From Neocallimastix lanati (nom. inval.) (lineage: Eukaryota; Neocallimastigomycota; Neocallimastigomycetes; Neocallimastigales; Neocallimastigaceae): a stretch of DNA of 64,000 bases. Below, piece after piece: positions 1 to 12,641 of the stretch. The DNA lies in the NCBI GenBank assembly GCA_016946835.1, contig JACVTC010000066.1:581501-645500 (forward strand), in the 5' to 3' direction. A model generated the notes under the pieces. The model was given only the letters and a program-made list of their open reading frames with translations. It was not told the DNA's origin and ran no database searches. Numbering within the stretch: position 1 is the stretch's first letter; every line of letters starts with the position of its first letter. The translations under genes were made by a program, and so were the position numbers.

Positions 1-1244
1 TAAATATAAAATTAGAATAATGAAATAAATTTCAAAATGGAATTCTGTGGTTGGATTCTTTATAGGAAATCTTTTCAATTCTCTTTTCTTCATTTTATTT
101 TTTTTTATTTTAAAAACATTAAAATAACAATTAAAGTTTCAGTCCTTCTTAAAAATTATAAAAATATAATTAACGATATTCAAAAAAAAAAAATTAGAAA
201 AAACTAAGAAAAAGCTAAGAAAAAAAATAAAAATAATATTACAACTATATAACTATATAATTATATAATTATATAAATATATATAAATATTAATATATTA
301 CTCTATAAATATTTAAATATTTAAATTATAAATAATTTTTTTTATTTAAATTTTTTGTATTAAACCCATTAATCTAAATTTTTTTTTTTAAAAAAATTCT
401 TTTTAATATAAGAAGCATTCTTTTATTATTAATATTTAATTAGTTAATTATTATTCTTTATTATTATTCTTTATTATTATTCTTTACTATTATTCTTTAC
501 TATTATTTATTATTATTTATTATTTATTATTTATTATTTATTATTTATTAATCCTTAATATAATTATTAATATTATTATTTATTACTATTAATCATTAAT
601 ATAATTATTAATAAAATTATTAATATAATTATTTATTATTCAATTATTTATTATTATCTGTTATTGTTATTATTGTTAGTATTAAATACAAAGAATAATA
701 AATATATATTATATTTTATAATATAATATGAAATAATATAATATGATATATTATATGAAATAATCGATTATCTTATTTTTTTTATATTTTAGTAAACTTT
801 TGCTTCATTTTCTATTTTATGATAATTAAAAAATTTTAAATTGGATGAAGGAATGATTTAGATATAAATTTTCTTAGTATATATAAAAATAGAAGCAACT
901 TTAATTTTAACGGCCATTTCCTTCATATTTTAATCCAAAAAATAATCATTTTATAATTTTTTAATTATTTTTTAATGTTACTGATAGATAACATAAAAAA
1001 TAAAAATAAAAAAAATTTTTTTTTTTTTTTTGTGCGGATAATTTCTATTTTTTTTTTATTCATCATCAATTAATGACCGTCTAACAATACAGAAAAAAAA
1101 AAAAAGGAATTTTTTTTTATTTAATAAATTTTCTAATATAATAACTAAAAGAAAAAAAAAACATATAAAAACCATTTTATGATATTTTATAATTAAATAA
1201 ATACTTTTAGGATAAAAGTTTATAGAATTTCAAATATTTACAGA
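1..1244. other. AT-rich spacer, no gene seen
   Basis: Almost pure A/T with short-unit repeats: a TTATT-type microsatellite runs from about 420 to 660, and several A or T runs exceed ten bases. No open frame of convincing composition on either strand. Confidence 0.7.
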
Positions 1245-1382
1245 ATGAAAAGTTACTCTCTATATATTTGTGATATAACTAATGAAATTGGCATTGAACT
1301 TGCTGAAGATGAACATCTTAATGAGTTGGGTTGATGTATAGAATTTGATAAAAATAAAATTATCAAGAGATTAATACAATAA
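1245..1382 (+). pseudogene. short coding-like scrap of unknown origin
   Basis: An ATG at 1,245 opens 29 codons of mixed amino-acid composition (includes SLYICDITNEIG and EDEHLNELG). A TGA then interrupts it, and the same frame reads a further 15 codons to a TAA. Composition is unlike the surrounding poly(A/T), so it may be a decayed exon. I do not recognise the protein. No neighbouring exon is visible in the flanking DNA. Confidence 0.22.
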
Positions 1383-1769
1383 AACTCTAAAAAAAAAAAA
1401 AAAAAATTAGCTATAAATTATAAAACTTTAAAATGAAAAAAAAAAAAATAAATAAACTATCATTTATAATTCATTATAGAATACATATATATAATATCCA
1501 TTTTATTAAAATATTTTTTTTTGTTATATATTTATTAACCCTTATTAATTTTTTTTTTTATTTTTTATTTTACTTAATAAAATTTAATTCATTATTTTAT
1601 TAAAATAAATATATATAAATATTTTTTTTTTATAGAACAATAGAAAATTTAAAACAATAGATAAAATTATTTAATGTATTTATTTTTATTTTAATATCAA
1701 AATCATTATGATTTCATTTAATAAATAATATATTTTCTTGGTTAGGTTATATTCAAATCCAGTATTAGT

Positions 1770-1806
<37 letters not shown>

Positions 1807-2884
1807 AATAATAAAAATTTTTTAAACTAATAATATAATATTATTTTTTTCTGTTTAGATTTTATATGAAAACTTGAATATATAAATTTTATAAAAAAAA
1901 ATTAGAATAAAATAAAAATAAAGTAAAATGAAAAAATAAATATAAAAAATTTATAAAAAAAAAAAAAATCCTTTAACTTAATCTTATTATACTTTTTTGT
2001 TCGATCAGTCTCCACTTAGGGTGTAAACTTCATTTTTTTTTTTAACATTCTTATATCCGAGGCCCATGGGGCTGTACTCTAGGGTACTCTTGCTACTATA
2101 TATTGTGTATACTACCTATTGGCTCCGGCTCCACTTTAACGATGTGCCTCATTCCTCCTAAGTTACTAAAACTTCCTTATATTTTAGCTCTACTAGAAGC
2201 TTAAATGATTAAAAGGTGTTTTTTTTTTTCTGATAACTATATTAAAAAATGTTAAAAAATTAGTTAAAGAAAAAAAAAAAAAAACCTTATATTTTAATAC
2301 ATGTTTTTTTTAACATTTATATTAAAATTATAACAAATTTATGCTAATTTATCTACAGTCGTTCCTCTAAAAATTATATGTATATAGGATATTATGATAG
2401 TGTTTTATTCTCAATTTCAAAGAGAATTGACTATCTTTGTAATTCTGAACAACTATATTAGGAATTTCTTTAATCTTCATTAATATTAATATAAAAAAAA
2501 ATTTAATTTTTTTTTTTTTTTTTTTTTTTTAAATTCATATCATGTATTTATTTATTTATTTAATAATATTTATTATATTAAAAAAAAAAAAAAAGAAATT
2601 AAAAGTTTATTCCTAGTTTAAAAAAGAAAAAAATACATGAAAAAAAAATATATTTAAAAAAAAATTCTTTTTTTATTAAATATTGTATAAATATATATAT
2701 AGATTTATATTTTTTAAATATATATATAGATTTTTCTTTTATAAATATCGTATAAATATATATATAATTTTAATTATTTATATCTTTTTATAAATGTTGC
2801 TTTAAATGTATATATAATTATATATTTATATCTTCAACTTTGTCTTATCGACAGCAGAAGAAAAGTGTTCAAAGATAAAACTTG
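1383..2884. other. AT-rich spacer with one GC-richer island
   Basis: Mostly homopolymer-rich A/T (T run at about 1,771-1,800; others near 2,510). A GC-richer island at about 1,995-2,205 contains CCGAGGCCCATGGGGC and GGCTCCGGCTCC and has no long open frame on either strand. It may be a remnant of a repeat or gene, but I cannot name it. Confidence 0.5.
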
Positions 2885-3430
2885 AAATGACTTCATGAAA
2901 TAACGCTTCAGAATAACAATATTCACTCAATAAAATAAATTATATTAATTACTCCTCGGGGTCATGCTGCGCATAATAAAAATTAATTAATTAATTAAAA
3001 AATAAAAAAAAAATTCAATTATAACCAGTACTAAAATTATCAATTAAAAAAATAGGTAATAACTTTAAATTTATAAAATCTTTCTTAGATCCTCATTATA
3101 CGAAGAGCTAGATAGTGCGATTCTGAGTACATTTTCTGAAAAGTTCTATAAATAAATGACGCAATAGTATTTAAAATCATGCTTCTAACCTAACTTAAAC
3201 TTGAATATTAACAAAAAAAAAAAAAAAAAAAAGGAAGTAATGATCATTTGAAAAAAAAAAAAATGAACCCTGGTTTTTTCTATTAAACAACAGATACAGT
3301 TAATAAATATTTTTTTTTTTCATGACTCAAAAATTTAAATAATTAAATTTTTATAGTAATAAATATTACTATTCTGGAATAATCTTAAAAAAAAAAAGTA
3401 ATAAACTTTATTAAATAAGAAATATTTCGT
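2885..3430 (+). repeat. dispersed repeat R1, copy 1
   Basis: About 545 bp that reappears in the same orientation at about 41,740-42,195. Shared landmarks in order are GGGGTCATGCTGC, GAAGAGCTAGA, ACATTTTCTGAA, ATCATGCT and AGTAATGATCATTTGAAAA. By eye roughly three quarters of the bases agree, with many small A/T length changes. No coding frame. The second copy lies just beyond a Copia gag-protease remnant, so R1 may be an LTR or untranslated part of a retroelement; this is inference. No clear TG...CA ends or target-site duplication. Confidence 0.6.
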
Positions 3431-4549
3431 TTTATTATAATAATTACTAATACTAATAATTCTATTTTTTATAATAATTTTTCATATCTTTAGAATATCA
3501 TAAATTAGTTTTTTTGATAGTCTTAAGAAGAATTATTTCAGTATTGTTTTGTTTTAGACGAATAGCTTAACTAGAATAACATCTTAATATAAATAATAAT
3601 ATTAAATAGTTGTATCATTAGTTTTACTCCTCCTAAATATTATTATTAGTTTAGTATGATTTTATATCCTCGTTTTAAGTATTAGGAATATATAATTTTA
3701 TTTAAAAAAAAAAATCATTAATTAAAATAATAGTAATTTAAAATAGTCATTAATGATCTTGAGAAGCTTTAAAAAAAAATAATATTTTAATATTTTTTTT
3801 AGTAAAGAAGTCAACTATTCCCATTAAAACTTTTCTTTAAATATTTTTCTTTTTGAATAAACCATCCATCGTTTTTTTTCCAATGAACATGAAGTAGAAG
3901 CTTATTGCTTTTTTTTTTTTTTTTTTTTGTTCCATAGTTTTTTTTTTTTTTCAATGAACATGGTTTATAGAAGTAGAAACGTAATGAGATTGAATTATAA
4001 TGTTTTTTTTTTTTTTTTTTAAATCTACCCCCATACCCATACTTCGGTATATTTTCATATTCATTTATTCATTCATTATTTCCATATTCACTTTAATTTT
4101 TCTCTTCTTAATTTATTTGTTATTATGCCTCCTTTTTTTTTATTTCTTTTCTGGTTAAACACTTTTTTTTTATCGATCAACGAGAGAGGTTCCTTTTCTT
4201 TCAAACTTTCCAATTAATTCTTTTTTTTTTTTTTCAGTTTCAGTTTCATTAATTTAAATGACAATGATTATTAGAATCATTAAATCTGATGATGTTAGGA
4301 TTCTTCTTCATTTTTTTTTATTCCTTATTCTCATCATCATTAGGATCCATTAAAATTTTTTGAATGATAATTTTTTTGGTCTTGAAATTTTCTTCAGATG
4401 TTAAAAAAAAAAAAAAAAAAAAAAAAATAAAACCCGCTTTCTTTCAGGTAAAAAAAAAAATTAATGTTTTGATACTATGACTATGAACTGGTTTTTTTTT
4501 TTTTTTTTTTATTATTATTTTAGATCGAAATTTAATATAATCTTGAATT
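3431..4549. other. AT-rich spacer with local duplications
   Basis: Homopolymer-rich. A short phrase built around CAATGAACATG occurs twice (about 3,882 and 3,953), each copy next to a long T run. It looks like a small local duplication separated by poly(T). No gene supported. Confidence 0.5.
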
Positions 4550-5120
4550 GACCTTCCTTCCATCGATTCATAGGGTTCAGGTCTTTCGTGGAATTGTTGC
4601 TTACCAAGAGTAACATAGCATAAACCATACTTTTTTTTTTTTTCAATGTACCTTTAAGTAGCTTCAGATTGGAATGAGTCTTTGACATCAAAAAAAAAAA
4701 AAAAAAAGTTTAACCAAATTCATGGTTTTTCCCCCATTAATATTGTCTTCCTTTGGATTCCTACTTATCGGTGATAGTAAGTAAGAGCCTCTTTGAGCAA
4801 CCAAAACCATGATTTTATACCAACCCTCAAAATTCAAACCTTTTCCCTTCCTCTTGAGCATCCCATATCTCTATAATAGTAGAAGAAGGTAAAAGGTATT
4901 CTCAATTATTACTACTCCATATGTTTTTTTTTTTTTTAAAAAAAAAAAATAAGTGAACTCCTCAATAAGTGACATAAGAAGACTTGCCCTTCCTATTCTT
5001 CTACTATCACCTATTAAAAAATTCATCCCTTTTCGAGTCTATGTTCACATTTATTTCTTTTCTTTTTTTTTGTTGTTGTCCGATAGTCCAATTCATGACC
5101 CACTCCTCTAGCGACATGAC
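4550..5120 (-). pseudogene. possible decayed coding stretch, unassigned
   Basis: Read on the minus strand this stretch has balanced amino-acid composition in short open pieces separated by homopolymers. One piece (about 4,730-4,890) contains IWDAQEEGKGLNFEG and LLSPISRNPKEDN. Another (about 4,520-4,640) contains YVTLGKQQFHERPEPYES. I cannot assign a family. Base composition is clearly less AT-biased than the flanks, which argues for former coding sequence. Host gene or retroelement are both possible. Confidence 0.25.
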
Positions 5121-5488
5121 TTAATCGTAAAAGTTTATGAGGTAAATAAAAATTTGAAATTATTATTATTATTATTTTTTTATTTTATTTTTTTTTTTTT
5201 AAAGGTTTTAACAAATGATTTATTTTTTTAAATAAGTTCCAATAATAATCTATTCTATTGTTAATATATTTTTGAAGCCTAAATAAGGCTACCATTCGTC
5301 ATTTTCTTTCTTTAATTTTGACAAACATTTTCATTCTTGGTAAATACCTTCATTCTCAAACATGAGTTTTTCTAAATAAGCTTGATATAATCCCCTTTCG
5401 GATTCTAACTATTTATTTCCTTCTCCATTTTTTTTTTCCTACCACGTACCATTTCTATTTTTATTTCATTTTAAGATCCAAACTAGTT

Positions 5489-5528
<40 letters not shown>

Positions 5529-5785
5529 AATTATTTTTATTGTTATCATTATAATTGTTTAAATTATAACTATTTAGATTATTAATGTCATTTAAATTAT
5601 TTTTTATTAATGTTATTATTGATGCTTTGATTATTATTAAAAGCATTATTATTTGTATTATTATTATTATTTAAATTATTATTTTTCTTAAAATATTTCT
5701 TTTGTTATCATAATTACATTAACTATTATTATTATTTAATTATTATTTAAATTGTTATTATTAAATAAATTATTATTATTCAAAC

Positions 5786-5843
<58 letters not shown>

Positions 5844-5899
5844 TATATCACTATAATTATTATTATACATATTATTATTATTATTTAAAGGATTAATTG
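5121..5899. repeat. AT-rich spacer ending in an ATT microsatellite
   Basis: A long T run at about 5,490-5,520 is followed by imperfect TTA/ATT repeats from about 5,520. Between about 5,784 and 5,842 there is a nearly pure ATT tract. The minus-strand frame of these repeats reads as Asn-rich or Lys-rich low complexity and should not be called a gene, although Asn-rich linkers do occur in the neighbouring Copia elements. Confidence 0.6.
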
Positions 5900-7560
5900 T
5901 AAATCATTCATAATATCATTAGAATTATTGCTTTCCTCCTCAATTAATAAATCCTTGAAATCAATAATAGAATCAATATATTTATTGCTAAAAGAAAGTA
6001 GTATGAATAGTACCAGTTATATCTTTTAAAAAATAAACATCATTGGCCTGTAATAATTGAATTAGTGGAAATTATCTAAAATTTTATTACAAGAGAATCA
6101 CTTGCATAACCAAAGGAAAATAATCATCAAGTTTAGAATTATTTTCATATTTATTGGATTTATGATTATTATAAAAGAAGACTTCTCAACCAAAGAAAAA
6201 AAAAAAAAAAAAAACTTTAAATTGGGAAATATCAACGGGTTTGTTGAAAAAATAAGTCATTAGGAATGTTTATTTTCAATATTCTGAGGAAGGCTTAATA
6301 TTATACAAATAAAGCAGCACATATAATAGCGAAACCCCAGAAAATTTGAGAGGACGTTTAGCAGAATTGAATTCAATGAAGTCATTACACACAGCTGCTT
6401 AAAGTTTGATTTAAGTGTTCAGCAAGGCCATTTTTCTGGGGGGATTGCTTGGAGAAGAATGAATTAAAAAAAATTAATGCCTTTAGATTCCATAAATTTA
6501 ATTAGATTTTTAGTAATTAATGTATTGTATTCTGTACCATGATCAGATTTTTAACATTAATAATTTTGAAAGGTGTTGTATTCGAAATAAAGTGATTAAA
6601 ATTTAATAAAAGTATCATGAACATCAGATTTTACTTTTAATAAAGTTAAAAAAATCCAACATTTTCTGGAAAAAAAAAATCATCAAGAAAAAGTGACATA
6701 GTAGTTGAAATCGTTAAAAGAATTTTTATAATTTCCCTACAACATCGGTGTGAACTAATTTCATTGGTTTTTCAGATCTATTAAAATTGTTTATAAAATG
6801 TTTTTTTTTTTTTTTTCTTTAACTTGCTGATTTTGCATTGATGACAATTTTTAGAGTTATGAAGTTTCAAATGTTCGATATCAAAAAATTTTGTATATTT
6901 TTGTTATCGTAATGACTTAATCTCGCGTGCCACAAAACAGTATCTATAGGCAGAACGTGATTTTTTTGAAGTAACATTATTAATTGGTATGATATCAAAT
7001 GAAAATAAATTTTTTGTCATCCACAAAAAAATATTTGCTCTTAATTTATTATTTTTTATTATCTGTAATCTGTCCTTAATTATTAATATTTTCTATTATT
7101 ATTATACATCCATTTTTTTTTTTAGTATAGAATGTGTTGAAATTTAAAATTATTTTTGATACTTGATCCGTAATTAACATTAAATAAAATAAAATTTATT
7201 ATTTTAAAAATTTATCATTATTAAGTTCCTATATGTTTAATTTCATCTAAATTTCCCGTTTGGGTAAATAATATTTTTATTGTTAACGTCATTTAATATC
7301 TTTTTAAATTTTTTAATTCATTTGTCCGATTGATTCCAGTCCCACTATCAATAATCCAATGTGTGGAGTTATTTTCTTTTTTAAAATTTTTTGTTATTAC
7401 AATTTTCAATTACTTGAAATATTACCTGCAAAAATTAATATATGTTTCATTATTAAAGTTATTCTCATCATTACATTTATGAATTGATATTTCTGACAAT
7501 TCATCATCATCAATATTATAATAATCCTCATTTACTATACTTGAATAAATAATTATTTTT
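5900..7560 (-). mobile_element. Ty1/Copia remnant (protease to integrase part)
   Basis: Minus-strand retroelement fossil. From right to left it carries the protease active-site region (HWIIDSGTG near 7,340-7,370), the start of the integrase region (RSEKPMKLVHTDV near 6,745-6,785) and the late integrase phrase PQKNGLAEHLNQTL near 6,400-6,450. The order gag side, protease, integrase matches Copia. No LTR can be paired with it. The copy is heavily broken (many breaks) and clearly old. It is the same general lineage as the Copia body at 57.8-62.2 kb. Confidence 0.75.
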
Positions 7561-7809
7561 ATTTCGGTTTAAATTAAACTTATTTTTATTATTATAATTA
7601 TGATTTTTATAATTATTTTTAATTATTATTTTTGTAAATATTGTTTTTCTTTATTTAAAAAATTATATTTACAAAAATCAGAAGAAAGACTTTTAACTTT
7701 ACAAATATAACAGAAATATTCTTTATTATTAATTTAATATTACTATACGATTTTAATAAACAAAACGAAATAAAAATAGACGATTTATTAGTTTATTTTA
7801 ATCCCATGA

Positions 7810-8105
7810 AAAACTAAATTAAATAGTTAATTGTAATTATAATAAAAGAACATAAAAATAAAAACATTTTCTCTGAATTAGGAGAAGTGAAAGAAAGGAA
7901 AGTAATTGAATGTGTAAGAAAGTTATTAGATACTTTTAAGTGTAAAATCAAATATAATTATTTTCCCATGAATAAATATATGTGATCCTAATAATAAAAA
8001 TAAATAAATAAATAAATATATAAATAATGCTTTAATAAATTTAATAAATAAATCCCAACAATAGTACTTCGAACTTTGAGTTGTAATATCATTAAAGAAA
8101 AAAGA
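7810..8105 (+). repeat. LTR-like repeat L, partial copy
   Basis: Matches the second half of the L repeat at 36,125-36,690 and 39,805-40,215: shared phrases include ACATAAAAATAAAAA, TTTCTCTGAATT, GAGAAGTG and, at the end, CCCAACAATAGTACTTCGAAC. The CAACA just before the shared tail fits an LTR end (…CA) followed by the element's internal leader. Orientation is opposite to the Copia remnant at its left, so it probably comes from a different insertion. Confidence 0.5.
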
Positions 8106-8273
8106 AATTTTTTTTTTTTTTTTTTTTACTCAATAATTTTTTTTTTTAAAGAAATCGAAAGAATACATTAGTACATATTAGATAAATTAAATATTAAACA
8201 TAAGTAAATAGTAATAATTAGTTGAATAAATAATTATTAAAATTAATGAAATTAAAAAAAAATAGATTAGATA

Positions 8274-8875
8274 TTAAATAAATAATAAACAAATAATAAA
8301 TAAATAAATAATAAATAATAAATAAATAATAAATAATAAATAATAAATAAATAATAAATAATAAATAAATAATAAATAATAAATAAATAATAAATAATAA
8401 ATAAATAATAAATAATAAATAATAAATAAATAATAAATAATAAATAAATAATAAATAATAAATAATAAATAATAAATAATAATAAATAATAAATAATAAA
8501 TAAATAATAAATAATAAATAAATAATAAATAATAAATAAATAAATAATAAATAATAAATAATAAATAAATAATAAATAATAAATAATAAATAATAAATAA
8601 TAAATAAATAATAAATAATAAATAAATAATAAATAATAAATAAATAATAAATAATAAATAAATAATAAATAATAAATAATAAATAATAAATAATAAATAA
8701 TAAATAAATAATAAATAATAAATAATAAATAAATAATAAATAATAAATAATAAATAATAAATAATAAATAATAAATAAATAATAAATAATAAATAATAAA
8801 TAATAAATAATAAATAAATAATAAATAATAAATAATAAATAAATAATAAATAATAATAAATAAGAATATATAAAT
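8274..8875. repeat. 600-bp AAATAAT-type microsatellite
   Basis: Uninterrupted array of AAT and AAAT steps (for example AAATAATAAATAATAAAT). One minus-strand frame stays open for about 200 codons only because the repeat lacks stops in that frame; its translation is pure Leu/Ile/Tyr/Phe low complexity and is not a gene. Confidence 0.9.
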
Positions 8876-8879
8876 CCAC

Positions 8880-9179
8880 TATAATATATGATTTATTAAT
8901 ATGATTTTAGGGAGTAGAAGTAGAAGTAGCGTGCTGTGAAAACAAAAGAAAGATAAAGAACCCGTACAGACCTTAGAAGCAGGGGGGGTGTTAGCGTCTC
9001 CAAGTAACAGTTTCCGGATTAAGTTTATCTGCTTCAAAAATCGCTCTAGGTAGTTCTGGACAGGCCTATCCAACGTGTGGTTACTAGTTTTCTTCTGGAC
9101 TTGGGCTTTTTTTTTTTTTTTTTTTTGTCTATTTAGCAATTTTCTTTTTAAGGGAATTATTTTTTTTTATTTGTTTCAT
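8880..9179. other. GC-richer segment of unknown origin
   Basis: A stretch of normal complexity (about 8,905-9,110) between the microsatellite and the Copia remnant. A minus-strand frame of 86 codons is open, but its composition (poly-Lys start, Leu run at the end) and lack of motifs do not support a protein. It could be untranslated DNA of the neighbouring Copia fossil. Confidence 0.35.
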
Positions 9180-11450
9180 TTTATTTCGTCCTTTTTTATT
9201 TAGTTGAATCATTAGGATTATTTGATGCTTCTTCATTCCATTTATTTTTGTTTACTTCAAACTATAACATTATTTTTCCTTACTTTTATCTTCATTGATA
9301 ATTTCAATGAGGGGGGGTTTCACTAATGTTTTACCTTGTTTTTTCATATTTTCACTAAAATTATCATTTTTCTAGAATTGTATTCAGGTTGAAAGTTGAG
9401 TATTGGTTTTTTTGATATTGGTGTCATTAGCTTTGAGTTTTCCTGGGGATTCTTCATCATCATTGATATTATTTATTTTCATGTTGCTTTTCACTCTTTA
9501 TATAACGATTTTTATTTACTTCATCATCAGATTTGGATTTTAAATTAATAATATTATTTTGTATTGGAATCATTTTTTTAATGGATTTATCATTTAAAAT
9601 TGTGCAATTTTTATTAACCTGTTTTTCTAAGTTGGTTGGTTCATCAGTCCTATTATTGACAGTAATTTAAATTCAAGTGTTCCTTATTATTATATTATTG
9701 TTTACGTTATTTAAATTTAAATTAGGATTTAAATTGTTTTTTATTTATTTTGATGTACATTATTTAAATTTTCAATTTTATTTTGATCATAAAATGTCAG
9801 AATATTAATTATTTAAATTATTTAAATTATTGTACGTATTTAAGTAGTTATAATAATCATTGAAATGCTGATAATTTAAATTTTGATTGAAATTTGGATG
9901 AGCATGGATGTGTCCGTTTGCTGGAATTTGATAATGAGAGAATGGAAATTTTGGTTATAATAAAATAAAATTATTTGGATAATATGGAGTTTGAATTAAA
10001 TTTTGATTTAAGGTTATCGAAATAATGCTGTTGACCATGTTGACAGGTAAATTTGGAAAAATTTAATTTGTTCGTATCTGTTGTGTTACTTGTAAGAATT
10101 TAAGTTTGAATGGTTGTAATTTATTGGATTATTTATATTAAGATCAATATTGTGGTCGTGGTTGTTGTGGTGGTTGTTAATGTTATTAATATTTTGTGTA
10201 TCGTAGTTTTTATATATATAATCGGTTTCCCTCTCAACTTTAAAAAAAAAAAAAAGGGGGGGAAAAGGAATAGAAGACATTCGGAAAAGTGTCTTTCGTA
10301 GAATTCGACTGCTCGTGAAGTGGTGATTCTGTTACTGTAAAAAAAAAAAAATCATCGTTCCTATAAGCGGTATGGTTTATGTCATCGTAACCAATAAAAA
10401 TACCAAGGAGAGGTGGAATTATTGAGCTTTTTTTTTGGAAGTTGTTTTGGTACATAATAATAAAAAAAAAAACTAAACATCCAAAGACCTTGAATTTATT
10501 GTAATCCACCTTTTCGTTGTATAATAATAGTAATTCATAAGGAACTTTGTTGGTTAATATTATTAGGAGGTATCCTGTTTATGTATATAGTTTGCAATAC
10601 TCTCTGCATCTACCCAGAATTGTCCATTTAAGTTTGGCTTCCTTTAAGTATGGCTTTTGCTGAATTAATAATTGTTTTGTTGAACCCTTCGGAACTGGAC
10701 GTTTTGTGGTGATTGTACGGGGCAGTGAATTGTTGTAAAAAAATGCCTTCGTTATTACAGAGTTCTTCGAAAGTTTGAATTTTTGAATTCTGTCTCCTGG
10801 TCCGTTCTTGATGTACTTGATGTTTTTTTTTTGTTGAATATGTTTTTTTAATTTTCATCTACCATTTGAGGAATATATTGAAAATTTCCTCTTTTGAATT
10901 GGTGAATAAAATCCATCCATCATTCATTATCTTGTATAATCATCTAGGATGGCTGAAATGTATTTATTTTTTATACATGGATGGCTTATCGATGGTTACT
11001 GTATCCATGTGTAGTAACTCAAAAACTACGGAAGCTCGTTTTCTTAGAAGGGAAGTACGGATTTGTTTTGTAACTTGGAGCTGACACAGATTAGACATGA
11101 ACCTTTTATTTCAATGTCTTTTAACTTTTCTATATATAAAAAGTGTGCCATTCTTTCGATGACAAAGTTGCATTTTGTCATTGATTTTCGTTAAACTATC
11201 ACCTATTTTGTTTAATATAATTTTTTTATATAAGTAAAGCAATTCTCCTTTTCGAAATCTGGTGTCTTATTTATTATAGTTGCTATCATAAACTCAATAG
11301 GTATCAGATTGGAATCATAGGTAAGTATGATGACTTTCTAACCTTTATTATTCGCAGTTAGAACTAATATTAATGAGTGAAATATGAGAAAAGTTTCAGA
11401 TGAGATTATCATAAAGATTTCTCAGTTTAAGTTAAAGTTGGTCAGGTCAA
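9180..11450 (-). mobile_element. Ty1/Copia remnant (integrase and linker)
   Basis: Minus-strand fossil. The integrase beginning is near 10,870-11,060 (LLHMDTVTIDKPSM). The central part is at 10,628-10,858, with ELCNNEGIF, QFTAPYNHH and NKTIINSAKAIL. The late integrase phrases FKVFGCLVF and GIFIGYDDINHTAYR lie at about 10,340-10,500. Further left is the Asn-rich linker (about 9,650-10,280) that joins integrase to reverse transcriptase in this lineage. The reverse transcriptase itself is missing at the left end. Broken many times; no LTRs seen, so no age estimate. Confidence 0.8.
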
Positions 11451-11489
11451 GATGTATTATTATTATAGCAATTAATTAAATTAAAATAA

Positions 11490-11743
11490 TATATGTGTAA
11501 CGATATCAGTGTCGTTATAACTTGGCTGAAGTTATTCAATGGTACCTACCTTGAGTTACCATAGTGGATGACACAAGTTATGAATATCTTTCTTCATATT
11601 TGGTCACCAGTAATATTTCTTGATTTTTTCATGAGTTTTGTCAATACCTTAGTGTCCGTTGGTGGGAGAGCCGTGAAAATACTTCAAAATTCTTGCTCTA
11701 AAAGTGGATGGGACGATGATTCTATTTTGGAAAGGTAAGACTC
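11490..11743 (-). mobile_element. Gypsy integrase zinc-binding region
   Basis: Minus-strand reading shows FQNRIIVPSTFRARILKYF followed by HGSPTNGH and IDKTHEKIKKYYWTPNM and then a Cys: the H-H-C-C zinc-binding N-terminus of a Ty3/Gypsy integrase. This is the left-hand half of the split Gypsy fossil. It directly abuts the virus-like segment at the 8-bp repeat 11,744-11,751. Confidence 0.75.
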
Positions 11744-11745
11744 CT

Positions 11746-11976
11746 TCATTTAAATTTAATTGTTATCCATAACGCAGTAAACGATTTCCCAGTACCTGGA
11801 GAATGATAGATTAAAAATCTTTTAATCGCCTTATTATCTGCACTCATATACCGTACAGGTAATACTTGATATAACTTCATATGAACTTTTTCTTCAATTA
11901 ATGGATCATTGCTATTGACCTCTGTAAATTCTCTATAACAATAAAGTTTATTAATATCAGGATATAATGTGCTCAT
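11746..11976 (-). pseudogene. viral-type superfamily 2 helicase, N-terminal piece (fossil)
   Basis: Opens at an ATG at 11,976 with STLYPDINKLY, an opening resembling the YPD(I/V)xDP starts of poxvirus D6/D11-type transcription helicases and their relatives in large DNA viruses. About 55 residues in comes RFLIYHSPGTGKSFTALW, a clear Walker A loop (GTGKS, residues 61-65) preceded by the hydrophobic strand typical of the family. The reading runs into the left edge of the segment, so only the first 76 or so residues of a protein that is usually over 600 long are present. Such helicases act in early transcription or termination in virus factories. A related helicase is carried by yeast cytoplasmic linear plasmids, so the source is not settled. 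Confidence 0.55.
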
Positions 11977-12641
11977 TATTTCAATAAATTTAATATCTTG
12001 TCGGTTTATTTAATATTTTGTATTCTTTCTATTTATTTTAATATTGAAAGTATAAACTAATACAATAAATTAAAATTATATATTAATATTTAATACTAAA
12101 CATGATAATTTCTTTTTTATTATACTTTTATCTATACTAAAATAAATTTAGACTGATATTAAACTTTTAATGAAAAAATAAAATCCATCAAAATCTATAT
12201 TAATAGTTTAATTATATAAAAATAAAAATTATAAAATCATTTTATCTAATTTTCTAATATAATAGTTATAACCATCTAAAAGGATATAATGTATCTATTG
12301 TATTAATCTAATTTGTTGTAAATGGATTAATTAAATTATTAATATTAAATGATAATTGGATATTCAAATAGAAATAAATAGAAAAAAAAGCCTTCTTCAA
12401 ATGAAAACTTTTATTTAAATATTATCAAAATCATATAAAATCGATTAAAGTTACTTTGTATTGAAATTTTGGATTGATACAAATAGAAAATTTGTTGAAA
12501 AAACATTTAATAAAACGGTTAAAATGGAGAACTTAACAAACTACTACAATACAGTTTTAAATTGAAGTATGTTCAAAAGCAATAGAAGCTTTTAACAGTA
12601 ATTACAATTTAAATCTTACAAAGGAAAATTTATTAAATAAC
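11977..12641. promoter_or_regulatory. divergent intergenic region of the virus-like slice
   Basis: AT-rich spacer between the helicase piece (leftward) and the Cys/His gene (rightward), so it should hold both start regions. I see no motif I can name as a late or early viral promoter. AT-rich stretches precede both genes, as is usual for large DNA viruses. Confidence 0.3.

Noticed and set aside
1245-1382. Mitochondrial insert in which TGA would read as Trp
   Set aside because: Only one TGA in 45 codons, no match to a known mitochondrial protein, and anaerobic fungi have hydrogenosomes without a genome.
8274-8879. 201-codon minus-strand frame
   Set aside because: Translation of an AAATAAT microsatellite; pure Leu/Ile/Tyr/Phe repeat.
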